7,286 nt of DNA from NCBI GenBank assembly GCA_012032575.1, contig JAAUSP010000392.1, forward strand, positions 1-7,286, written 5' to 3'. The notes under the pieces are model-generated. The model was not told the DNA's origin and did not search any database. It worked only from the letters and a program-made list of their open reading frames with translations. Of this stretch, positions 1 through 5,854 are shown in pieces. The translations under genes were made by a program, and so were the position numbers. This stretch comes from Anaerolineales bacterium. GTDB lineage: Bacteria > Chloroflexota > Anaerolineae > 4572-78 > J111. Position 1 is the stretch's first letter. Every line of letters starts with the position of its first letter.

Positions 1-56
1 TGCGGCAGCGCAGCGGGGCCTACCAAAAGCTGGTGGAGGCTTTCACACTCGGATGA
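1..56 (+). CDS. cydD: C-terminal end of an ABC exporter ATP-binding subunit, probably CydD (partial)
   Basis: An open frame enters from the left edge and ends at the TGA at 54-56. The 17 readable residues (RQRSGAYQKLVEAFTLG) look like the tail of an ABC exporter half-transporter, where a Ser-Gly-x-Tyr-x-x-Leu segment follows the nucleotide-binding domain. The stop overlaps the start codon of the next gene (ATGA), so the two are probably translationally coupled. Because the next gene looks like CydC, the partner is most simply CydD, the other half of the CydDC heterodimer. The naming rests on gene order and this short tail; another ABC half-transporter cannot be excluded. Confidence 0.6.
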   Translation, partial: RQRSGAYQKLVEAFTLG

Positions 57-1801
57 AACACCCTCTCTGGCGGCTGCTCCAATTGATCGCTCCCTTTGCT
101 CCGTGGATGGCTCTGGCCGCTCTCTTGGGTCTGGCCACAGTGGGCAGCAGCATCGGTTTAATGGCGACCTCGGCTTATATTATTGCCAAAGCAGCCCTGC
201 ATCCGTCGGTGGCCGAACTGCAATTAGCCATTGTTGGGGTGCGCTTCTTTGGCCTCAGCCGGGGGTTGAGCCGCTATCTGGAACGATATGTTTCCCACCA
301 CGTTACGTTTAAATTATTGGCCCGGTTGCGGGTCTGGTTTTACGAACAGATTGAGCCGTTGGCCCCGGCCCGGCTTATGTCGTATCGCAGCGGTGATTTG
401 CTCAGCCGCATCGTCAGCGATATTGATACGCTGGAACACTTTTTTGTGCAGGTGATTGCCCCACCGGTGGTGGCTCTTTTCACGGCGCTGTTGGTGGGCC
501 TGCTGTTGGCCCGCTATGATTGGCGACTGGCTGTGACTGCGCTGTTTTTTTTGGGGCTGGCCGGGTTGGGGTTGCCCTGGCTATCGTATCACCTGACCGG
601 CAATCTGGGAGCACGGCTGGTGGCAGTGCGGGCAGAGTTGAAAGTTGTCCTGATAGATACCCTGCAAGGGCTGGCCGATGTGCTGGCCTGCGGCCGGGAG
701 CACAGCCAGTTGGCTCAGGTACACCGTGTGAGCCATACCCTGACGGCTATCCAGGCACGCCTGGCCTGGCTCACCGGGCTGCACACCGCCCTGTCCGGTC
801 TGCTGGCTAACCTGGCGACGGTCGCCATTTTGGTGGTGGCGATTCCGCTGGTGCGCAGCGGTCAGGTGGATGGGGTTTATTTGGGGGTGTTCGTCCTGGC
901 GACTTTAGCCAGTTTTGAAGCCGTCTTCCCTTTGTCGGCGGCTTTTCAAAATCTGGAGGGCAGCCTGGCGGCGGCCAGGCGCTTGTTTGATCTGGTTGAT
1001 GTCGAGCCGGTGATTGAGGATGGCCCTCACCCCGTAACCCTTTCTCCCAAAGAGGGAGGAGGGAGAGAGGCCGATGCTCCCCCTCGCAGCCTTAGCATGG
1101 TGGTAGAGAATCTTCACTTCCGCTACCAGCCCACTGAGCCGCCGGTGCTGAACGGCCTCAACTTCAACCTGCCGGCTGGGGGACGCCTGGCGATTATGGG
1201 GCCGAGCGGGGCAGGGAAGTCAACGCTGGTCCATTTATTACTGCGTTTCTGGGATTATCAGGCGGGTCGGATTGAGCTGGGCGGGCGTGATTTAAGAAGC
1301 TTTAGCCCGGAAGAGGTGCGTGGGCTGATCAGTGTTGTCTCGCAGCAAACGCATCTGTTTAATACCACCGTGCGCGAGAATTTGCTAATGGCCCGGCCCG
1401 ACGCTGCCACCGAGGAAATAGTGCAGGCGGCCCGCCAGGCCCACATCCACGACTTTATCGAATCGCTGCCCCAGGGCTACGAAACCTGGCTGGGTGAGTA
1501 CGGGCTGCGTCTGAGCGGAGGCGAACGTCAGCGACTGGCTATTGCCCGTGCTATCCTCAAAGATGCGCCCCTGCTTATCCTGGATGAGGCGACCACTCAC
1601 CTCGATGCGGTGGTGGAGCGTGAGGTGAGGCAGGCGCTTGAGCCATTGCTGAAGGGCCGAACCACGCTCATCATCACCCATCGCCCCAGCGACCTGGCCC
1701 TGGCCGACGACGTGCTGCTCCTGGAAACTGGACAAATTGTGAAATGTAGCGTCATTCATGAAGTAAAGCAGACAGAAGACGCAAGACGCAACACATTTTG
1801 A
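53..1801 (+). CDS. cydC: CydC-like ABC exporter subunit (membrane and ATPase domains fused)
   Basis: This 582-residue half-transporter has an N-terminal exporter membrane domain (about residues 1-300) and a C-terminal ATPase domain (about 350-565). Membrane segments are visible near 16-45, 130-155, 158-182, 238-265 and 272-295. ATPase motifs are intact: Walker A GPSGAGKST at 383-391, Q-loop SQQ near 430-432, signature LSGGE at 487-491, Walker B LLILDE at 507-512 and switch His543. CydDC sits in the cytoplasmic membrane and is required to assemble cytochrome bd oxidase. It was first described as a cysteine/glutathione exporter, and later work implicates heme handling. The ATG at 53 overlaps the stop of the upstream subunit, which supports this start. 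Two oddities: residues 325-340 come from a purine/pyrimidine-asymmetric repeat-like insert between the domains, and the C-terminus diverges after GQIV (about 566). The usual Glu-x-Gly-x-His region is replaced by a short polar tail. The CydC assignment rests on overall resemblance and the tandem partner. Confidence 0.8.
   Translation: MKHPLWRLLQLIAPFAPWMALAALLGLATVGSSIGLMATSAYIIAKAALHPSVAELQLAIVGVRFFGLSRGLSRYLERYVSHHVTFKLLARLRVWFYEQIEPLAPARLMSYRSGDLLSRIVSDIDTLEHFFVQVIAPPVVALFTALLVGLLLARYDWRLAVTALFFLGLAGLGLPWLSYHLTGNLGARLVAVRAELKVVLIDTLQGLADVLACGREHSQLAQVHRVSHTLTAIQARLAWLTGLHTALSGLLANLATVAILVVAIPLVRSGQVDGVYLGVFVLATLASFEAVFPLSAAFQNLEGSLAAARRLFDLVDVEPVIEDGPHPVTLSPKEGGGREADAPPRSLSMVVENLHFRYQPTEPPVLNGLNFNLPAGGRLAIMGPSGAGKSTLVHLLLRFWDYQAGRIELGGRDLRSFSPEEVRGLISVVSQQTHLFNTTVRENLLMARPDAATEEIVQAARQAHIHDFIESLPQGYETWLGEYGLRLSGGERQRLAIARAILKDAPLLILDEATTHLDAVVEREVRQALEPLLKGRTTLIITHRPSDLALADDVLLLETGQIVKCSVIHEVKQTEDARRNTF
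1024..1070. repeat. Palindromic repeat-like insert inside cydC, in frame
   Basis: A C-rich stretch (CCCTCACCCCGTAACCC, from 1024) runs into CTCCC at 1044-1048, a 5-base AAAGA spacer, GGGAG at 1054-1058 and a purine-only run to about 1070. It can form a short hairpin. It encodes residues 325-340 in the linker between the membrane and ATPase domains, a place that tolerates insertion. The composition is unlike the surrounding coding DNA. It resembles small interspersed repeats (CCCTCACCCC...CTCCC...GGGAG) that I recall from Chloroflexota and cyanobacterial genomes, but I cannot confirm copy number here because only one copy lies in the window. Confidence 0.45.
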
Positions 1802-1838
1802 CTGATTTAAAGCATAGAACTGTAGAGTAATGTTGTAA

Positions 1839-1872
1839 TTGACTTGTTATCTAAAGGGAAATGTCATAAAAT
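1839..1872 (+). promoter_or_regulatory. Candidate sigma70-type promoter for the XRE-cupin regulator gene
   Basis: The AT-rich spacer after cydC contains TTGTTA at 1845-1850, then 16 bases, then TAAAAT at 1867-1872. A stronger -35 match, TTGACT, lies at 1839-1844 but is 22 bases from that -10. Transcription would start near 1879, about 30 bases before the start codon. No terminator hairpin is visible after cydC, so read-through from cydDC is also possible. Confidence 0.35.
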
Positions 1873-1909
1873 AGGAATAGAATAATCTGGAAATCAAAGA
1901 GGATGCCGT

Positions 1910-2584
1910 ATGGCTGATGTTGTTTCGGTCGGAGTAAAAGTGCGGGAACTGCGCAAAGAGCGCCATCTGTCCCAGCGGGATTTGGCCTGTCAGGCCGGTC
2001 TGTCGCCCAATGCGATCAGTCTGATCGAACGGGATGAAATTTCGCCCAGTGTCGCCACCCTCCAACGCCTGGCCGTGGCGCTTCAGATCAAAATGAGTTA
2101 CTTCTTTGAGGAGGATGAAGACGACCTGACTGTTATCCATGTCAAAGCCAGTGACCGGCCTGCCCTGACCAGCAAGGGTTTGCTGATTGCCGCGTTGGGC
2201 CGCCGCCTGCACAACCAGGAGATGGAGCCGTTCTTTGTCTCCCTGGCCCCCGAAGCGGAGAGCGGTCGCCATCCGGTTATTCACTCCGGGCATGAGTTTG
2301 TGTGCTGTCTGAATGGAACGGTGGAATACGAAATTGATGGCACGGTGTATAAGTTACAGGCGGGGGACTTTCTGCTGTTTGAGGCTGAACTGCCCCATCA
2401 TTGGCGCAATCCGTCTTCAGCAGAACAAGCTGAACTGTTGTTGATTCTGCAAAGCTCGCACGGCTCCAATGAGCCAATCCGCCGCCATTTTTCCAGCCAT
2501 CCCTCCGTCCTTCATATTGGTTCGTGGACGCAAGGATCACTGCCGGACCAAGAAACTGCCCCAGTCAGGTCAAGCCCCGACTGA
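1910..2584 (+). CDS. XRE-family transcriptional regulator with C-terminal cupin domain
   Basis: The 224-residue cytoplasmic protein joins an N-terminal Cro/C1-type helix-turn-helix (about residues 10-64, containing LSQRDLACQAGLSPNAIS and a following IER) to a small beta-barrel cupin domain (about 105-182). The cupin motifs are recognisable: His125, His128 and Glu129 followed by Gly136, then Gly152-Asp153 and His163/His164 with Asn167. These residues suggest it can bind a metal or small ligand. Members of this family typically bind operator DNA and sense a metabolite through the cupin. The ATG at 1910 has AAAGAGG at 1896-1902, seven bases upstream. The last 40 residues lie beyond the cupin core and match nothing I recognise. 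It follows cydDC by about 110 bases on the same strand and could regulate it or itself; the target is not deducible from sequence. Confidence 0.88.
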   Translation: MADVVSVGVKVRELRKERHLSQRDLACQAGLSPNAISLIERDEISPSVATLQRLAVALQIKMSYFFEEDEDDLTVIHVKASDRPALTSKGLLIAALGRRLHNQEMEPFFVSLAPEAESGRHPVIHSGHEFVCCLNGTVEYEIDGTVYKLQAGDFLLFEAELPHHWRNPSSAEQAELLLILQSSHGSNEPIRRHFSSHPSVLHIGSWTQGSLPDQETAPVRSSPD

Positions 2585-2603
2585 AAAAATCGCCACCCCC
2601 GAC

Positions 2604-2643
2604 AAAAAAATTAGAGTGCCAAAGCAGAGCTTTGCACTCTAAT
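2604..2643 (-). terminator. Intrinsic terminator for the leftward 129-residue gene
   Basis: Bases 2610-2643 form a long hairpin: ATTAGAGTGC and CAAAGC on the left pair with GCTTTG and CACTCTAAT on the right, with one unpaired base and an AGA loop. On the minus strand the stem is followed directly by seven T residues (complement of the A run at 2604-2610), the classic Rho-independent layout. On the plus strand no T tract follows, so it is a poor terminator for the XRE-cupin gene, although convergent use of the stem remains possible. Confidence 0.75.
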
Positions 2644-2653
2644 GGATCGCACT

Positions 2654-2726
2654 GACCGGAAACCGGGAAACCGGCCGCATGCCCCCGATGCTGCCCCCGC
2701 CGGTTTCTCGTCCCCCGTCTCCGGTC
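2654..2726. repeat. Nested inverted repeat in the convergent spacer
   Basis: An outer pair GACCGGA (2654-2660) / TCCGGTC (2720-2726) encloses an inner pair GAAACCGGC (2667-2675) / GCCGGTTTC (2699-2707). The left side also holds short direct repeats of the ACCGG-AA type, and the right side has runs of C. The element lies between the stop of the 129-residue gene and its terminator hairpin, so it would be in that transcript's 3' untranslated region and could fold there. Its function is unknown; an interspersed repeat is an alternative. Confidence 0.5.
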
Positions 2727-2739
2727 TATTCCTGAAAAG

Positions 2740-3129
2740 TTAGGCCAGACAATGCTCGTAGTAGCCAGACAAAGTTTCATCGGCTACGCTTGGCCCCAGT
2801 AAGCATAGAACTTCCTGGGTGGCGTGAGCATCCTTAAAGCCAAAGTAACTGTGCTTTTCGCCTAACTGGTCAGAGCTAACCATAAATTGCCGGGAGTGGC
2901 CCAGGTTTTCCAGTCCAGAACCGTCAATAGCATCACTGGACCGAAGCCAATGGGCGATGTGCCCGGCCACTTCGTCATCGTGAATGGGTGGCTCCAAGCG
3001 GCTCGCTACCTCATGGATCACCTTCGGATCGTCAAAGGCAAAATAGCCGCCATTCTTTCCGGGCGCAGCAACCGGACTCCCGGACTGAAAGAGATCCGGG
3101 CTGCTTTGTACACTTTCCAAAATTGTCAC
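2740..3129 (-). CDS. Hypothetical protein with two copies of an internal repeat (129 aa)
   Basis: I do not recognise the family. The 129-residue protein is acidic and soluble-looking, with no signal peptide or membrane segment. Residues 29-62 and 95-128 align without gaps: 12 of 34 positions are identical, following YFxFxD, five residues, EV, three residues, LxP, then conserved Asp, Gly, His and Leu. The preceding Leu-Glu segments (from about 4 and 73) may align too, so the unit may be about 56-59 residues. Such a pattern would be unlikely in a non-coding frame, so this strand is preferred over the overlapping plus-strand frame at 2887-3195. The GTG start at 3127-3129 has a strong AGGGGG ribosome binding site (3139-3144) nine bases upstream. 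It has its own promoter at 3215-3243 and a terminator at 2604-2643, so it looks like a single-gene unit. No function can be given. Confidence 0.75.
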   Translation of the reverse strand: MTILESVQSSPDLFQSGSPVAAPGKNGGYFAFDDPKVIHEVASRLEPPIHDDEVAGHIAHWLRSSDAIDGSGLENLGHSRQFMVSSDQLGEKHSYFGFKDAHATQEVLCLLGPSVADETLSGYYEHCLA

Positions 3130-3214
3130 AGAATATTTCCCCCTGATAATTTTTTAGCCAAAACCGTTGTTGCAGCCCCCATTGGCTCCATCTGATCCCG
3201 ACTATTTCAGATTG

Positions 3215-3243
3215 ATTATAGGGCCAAATGCGCTGGCGGTGAA
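3215..3243 (-). promoter_or_regulatory. Sigma70-type promoter for the 129-residue gene
   Basis: Read on the minus strand, TTCACC (3238-3243) is separated by exactly 17 bases from a perfect TATAAT (3215-3220). Transcription would start near 3208, leaving a leader of about 80 bases before the GTG start at 3129. An inverted repeat, ATCTGA (3190-3195) / TCAGAT (3207-3212), lies over the predicted start point and could be an operator half-site pair. Confidence 0.55.
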
Positions 3244-3284
3244 GCGTAGAAATTTCGGAATTAAGCGCCCTGAAAAGTTTATTC

Positions 3285-3303
3285 CTCCGTAGTTTTTACG
3301 GAG
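3285..3303 (-). terminator. Hairpin just after the response regulator gene, probable terminator
   Basis: CTCCGTA (3285-3291) and TACGGAG (3297-3303) form a perfect 7-base stem with a 5-base loop, 6 bases beyond the stop codon of the response regulator gene. On the minus strand the bases after the stem are GAATAAACTTTTC, so the T tract is displaced and weak. On the plus strand the stem is followed by TTTT, a better match, but no rightward gene ends here. It most likely ends the kinase-regulator operon, with modest efficiency. Confidence 0.5.
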
Positions 3304-3309
3304 TTTTAG

Positions 3310-3951
3310 TCAATCCAGCAGTCCATGTTCCTGAGCGTATCGGATCAATTCCAGCCGGCTGCGCATACCCAGTTTACTGGTCAGGTTAGAGCGGTGGCTT
3401 TCTACAGTCCGTACGCTCAAATGGAGGGCTTCGGCTACCTGGCGATTGGTGTAGCCCTGGGCCAATAGCCGCAAAACGCCTATTTCGCGCGGGGTGAGTT
3501 GTTCGACAGGGGGTTCGTCACCCGGTGGCAGGGGAGCCAAATCTTTGAGTAAAGCGTGGGTCATGGCCGGGTGGACGTATTGGTTACCCCGCCAGACCGC
3601 CCGGATCGCGTCAATGAGTTCAGACTCGACGGCGCGTTTGACAATATAACCGGCAGCTCCGGCCCGGATAGCCTCGCGCAGCAAGCTTTCATCCTCGTGA
3701 ACAGTCAGAATTAGCACCCGGATTTTGGGCAGCGTTTTCTGCAAACGCTGGGTTACTTCAATTCCGCTGAGGCCCGGCAGACCGATGTCGAGCAGAACCA
3801 CATCGGGCCGGAGTTTCTGGATCAGGCTCAACGCCTCTGGCCCGTCGGCCGCCTCGTCTACCACCTGCAAATCCGGTTCGGCGTTTAGCAAGGCCCGCAG
3901 CCCGGCCCGCAGCAGACCGTGATCATCAGCAATGAGAATCCGAATAGACAC
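3310..3951 (-). CDS. NarL/FixJ-family response regulator
   Basis: The 213-residue protein has an N-terminal receiver domain (about residues 3-120) and a C-terminal LuxR-type helix-turn-helix (about 151-213). The receiver residues are all present: acidic pair Asp9-Asp10, phosphoacceptor Asp55 (in VVLLDIGLPG), Thr83 and Lys105. The output domain carries the family sequence LTPREIGVLRLLAQG followed by TNRQVAEALHLSVRTVESH. It should bind DNA when phosphorylated by the kinase encoded just upstream. The GTG start at 3949-3951 is fixed by a strong GGAGG (3958-3962) six bases upstream, inside the end of the kinase gene. The two genes overlap by 26 bases, implying co-transcription and probably translational coupling. 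The target genes cannot be read from the sequence. Confidence 0.93.
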   Translation of the reverse strand: MSIRILIADDHGLLRAGLRALLNAEPDLQVVDEAADGPEALSLIQKLRPDVVLLDIGLPGLSGIEVTQRLQKTLPKIRVLILTVHEDESLLREAIRAGAAGYIVKRAVESELIDAIRAVWRGNQYVHPAMTHALLKDLAPLPPGDEPPVEQLTPREIGVLRLLAQGYTNRQVAEALHLSVRTVESHRSNLTSKLGMRSRLELIRYAQEHGLLD

Positions 3952-5614
3952 CCGGAACCTCCACGTAAAGCGTTGTCCCCGAACCAGGGGTGCTTTCCAC
4001 CATCAGGCAGCCACCCAACATTTCGGCCCGTTCCCGCATCCCCAACAAGCCCAGGTGATGGTTCTGAAGGGCGGCGGTAAAATCAAAACCAACACCGTCA
4101 TCCTCAACAACAATGACCACTCGCTCATCGCGGCGTTTCATCAATACATCCAGGTGGTTAGCCTGGGCATGTTTGACCACGTTGGTGAACGCCTCTTGCA
4201 CAATCCGGTAGAGCGTTGTTTCCACCAGCGGCGGGAGGCGCTCACCCTCCTCAAAACCCACAGCCTTAAATTGGGCCACCAGGGTGGGGCTGTGCTGGCG
4301 GCCAAAGCGCTCGACATATTGGTTGAGGGCCGCAACCAGCCCCACGTGGTCAAGACTGGCCGGACGCAAATCCATGGCCAGCCGATGCAGGTTTTCCAGT
4401 ACACTGTCGGCCATCCGTTTCAATTCGGCGGCCCGGGCCAGCACAGCGGTAGGGCTGTCTGCCTCGCGTTCCAACAGCCGCAGGCCAACCATGAGTGAAG
4501 TCAGAGCCTGGCCAGCCTCGTCATGAAGTTCACGGGCAATGTGGCGGCGTTCGGTTTCCTGCACTTCTACCAGGCGGCGCGAGAGAAATTGCAGTTGTTC
4601 GCGCCCGGCTCTGACCTGCTCAAATAAACGAGCATTATGAATAGCCACTGCCGCCTGATTGGCAAAAGCCTGGGCCAGAGCCACTTCGGCCTGGATATAG
4701 GCGGTTCTGCGCTGGCTGTCAAGGGTCAGGTAGCCGATCACTTCACCCCTCACCCGCAAGGGTACGCTCATCCAGCCCGGCACGTAATCGCTGTTGTGCA
4801 GCCCCAGAAAGGTGTTCACCAGCATCAGGGCGTGGTTGGTACTGCCAACCTGTTCCCGCAGTAAATTGCTGTCCACGGGATAGCGCTGGCCCACCACCTG
4901 TTCCTGTACCAGGTTGCCCCGGCCAGCCACCGCCCGCAAATCCGCCTCTTCCCACAAAAAGATACAGGCTTCATCATAGGGAACAACCTGCTCCAGATAG
5001 GTCAGAATGCTGTCGAGAACCTGGTTAGAGTCGAGCGAGGTGAGCGCGGCCGTGGCTTCACGCAAAAGCTGGGCTTGTTCCCGGTTGGACTGTTCAGCTT
5101 TAAACAAACGGGCATTTTCGAGGGCAACTGCCGTTTGGTCGGCCAGCATCTGCAAAAGCTGCTGGTCGTAAACATCAAAATAGTTCGGCTCGGCCCTGGC
5201 AACGTTGAGAGCGCCGATGATCCGCTGGCCCACCCGCATCGGGACGGCCAGCACTGAGCGTTTGAGCCAATCCGTCACCGTCGGTACATAGCAATTATCT
5301 TTGGTAATATCGGCGACATTAATGGCTTGCCCGCTACGGACGACTGTCAGGCAAATAGGGCATGGCTTGCGTTCTTTTAGGGGCTGGTGATAGTCAACTG
5401 TCTGGCCGGGAGGGGCGAACAAGTGGTAAGCATATTCCAACTCGCCTGTTAGCTCGTTTACCAGGCCGTAGCCAACCCCTTCGACCTGTAACAAATCAGC
5501 CGTCGTCTTTAAGACTCGCTCGCCAATGGCCGCCTCATCCCGCAGCAAAATCAGCTCACGGCCCAGCCGATAAATTACGTCGAGCTGTTCTACCAACTTA
5601 TCGTCACCCTTCAC
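3926..5614 (-). CDS. Soluble double-GAF sensor histidine kinase (NarX/DegS-type, HisKA_3)
   Basis: This 562-residue kinase has two GAF sensor domains (about residues 18-172 and 185-332), a short coiled-coil linker, a HisKA_3 dimerisation domain (about 340-415) and a HATPase_c domain (about 455-555). The two GAF domains end in matching segments (DQTAVALENARLF near 159 and NQAAVAIHNARLF near 319). The phosphoacceptor is His364 in RRHIARELHDEAGQAL. The ATP-binding residues include Asn478 (EAFTNVVKHA) and the DDGVGF box at 505-510. No membrane segment is seen, so it should sense a cytoplasmic or diffusible signal. GAF1 carries Cys85-Pro-Ile-Cys88 plus Cys108, a possible metal, Fe-S or thiol redox site. 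The GTG start at 5612-5614 has AAAAGGAAG (5621-5629) six bases upstream. It is co-transcribed with the response regulator and divergent from the permease gene. Confidence 0.93.
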   Translation of the reverse strand: MKGDDKLVEQLDVIYRLGRELILLRDEAAIGERVLKTTADLLQVEGVGYGLVNELTGELEYAYHLFAPPGQTVDYHQPLKERKPCPICLTVVRSGQAINVADITKDNCYVPTVTDWLKRSVLAVPMRVGQRIIGALNVARAEPNYFDVYDQQLLQMLADQTAVALENARLFKAEQSNREQAQLLREATAALTSLDSNQVLDSILTYLEQVVPYDEACIFLWEEADLRAVAGRGNLVQEQVVGQRYPVDSNLLREQVGSTNHALMLVNTFLGLHNSDYVPGWMSVPLRVRGEVIGYLTLDSQRRTAYIQAEVALAQAFANQAAVAIHNARLFEQVRAGREQLQFLSRRLVEVQETERRHIARELHDEAGQALTSLMVGLRLLEREADSPTAVLARAAELKRMADSVLENLHRLAMDLRPASLDHVGLVAALNQYVERFGRQHSPTLVAQFKAVGFEEGERLPPLVETTLYRIVQEAFTNVVKHAQANHLDVLMKRRDERVVIVVEDDGVGFDFTAALQNHHLGLLGMRERAEMLGGCLMVESTPGSGTTLYVEVPGVYSDSHC

Positions 5615-5634
5615 TGGCTACTTCCTTTTGCATA

Positions 5635-5663
5635 ATATTATTACATTTGTCCCTGGCTGACAA
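5635..5663 (-). promoter_or_regulatory. Candidate promoter for the kinase-regulator operon
   Basis: On the minus strand TTGTCA (5658-5663) is followed after 17 bases by TAATAT (5635-5640). This would place the transcript start near 5628, at the ribosome binding site itself, giving a leader of only about 14 bases. The -35 is good, the -10 is fair, and the very short leader makes the call uncertain. A promoter further upstream in the spacer is an alternative. Confidence 0.35.
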
Positions 5664-5742
5664 TTCGGCGGCTATTTAACTTCACACATAGGGTAGCCAG
5701 ACTCAGAATTACGGATAACGCCGCGTCTGCGCCGTCCATCAT
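5641..5742 (-). CDS. Possible 33-codon small ORF ahead of the kinase gene
   Basis: An ATG-ATG start at 5737-5742 on the minus strand opens 33 codons ending in TAA at 5641-5643, 26 bases before the kinase start. The middle (ALSVILSLATLCVKL) is hydrophobic and could be one membrane helix; the end is polar and basic. The upstream ribosome binding site is weak (only an A/G-rich AAGAAAG). It could be an unannotated small membrane protein or a leader peptide, or chance. No family is recognised. Confidence 0.2.
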   Translation of the reverse strand: MMDGADAALSVILSLATLCVKLNSRRIVSQGQM

Positions 5743-5759
5743 GGTCGCTTTCTTTTCAA

Positions 5760-5771
5760 AAAGTTAACTTT
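5760..5771. promoter_or_regulatory. Palindrome AAAGTTAACTTT, possible operator
   Basis: The 12 bases AAAGTTAACTTT are a perfect palindrome. Related half-sites follow at once (GGTTAAA from 5772 and GTAAACTT at 5780-5787), so AAGTTAAC at 5761-5768 also pairs with GTAAACTT with one mismatch. The cluster lies midway between the divergent genes, upstream of the rightward promoter, where an activator or repressor site would be expected. The binding protein is unknown. Confidence 0.35.
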
Positions 5772-5821
5772 GGTTAAATGTAAACTTAGCTGATGAAACC
5801 ATATTGGATAACACGGGGCTA

Positions 5822-5850
5822 TTGATTGGCGAGGAATTATATATTATTAT
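5822..5850 (+). promoter_or_regulatory. Sigma70-type promoter for the permease gene
   Basis: TTGATT (5822-5827) and TATTAT (5845-5850) are separated by 17 bases in an AT-rich stretch. The transcript would start near 5857, at the left edge of the large palindrome, and carry a leader of about 98 bases to the ATG at 5955. Confidence 0.5.
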
Positions 5851-5854
5851 AGCT

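Noticed and set aside
1385..1759. A 124-codon minus-strand frame opposite the CydC ATPase domain
   Set aside because: It overlaps the signature, Walker B and switch motifs of cydC, which are clearly coding on the plus strand.
1778..1791. GACGCAA tandem copies as the start of a CRISPR or satellite array
   Set aside because: Only two 7-base copies are present, without spacers or further units.
2604..2643. The hairpin after the XRE-cupin gene as that gene's own terminator
   Set aside because: The T tract lies on the minus-strand side; on the plus strand the stem is followed by TGGATCGC. It fits the leftward gene better.
2887..3195. A 102-codon plus-strand frame overlapping the 129-residue gene
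   Set aside because: The minus-strand protein shows an internal duplication at the amino-acid level and a strong ribosome binding site, promoter and terminator. The plus frame shows none of these.
3932..4498. A 188-codon plus-strand frame opposite the histidine kinase gene
   Set aside because: The minus strand carries the complete HisKA_3 and ATPase motifs here; the plus frame has no recognisable motif or plausible ribosome binding site.
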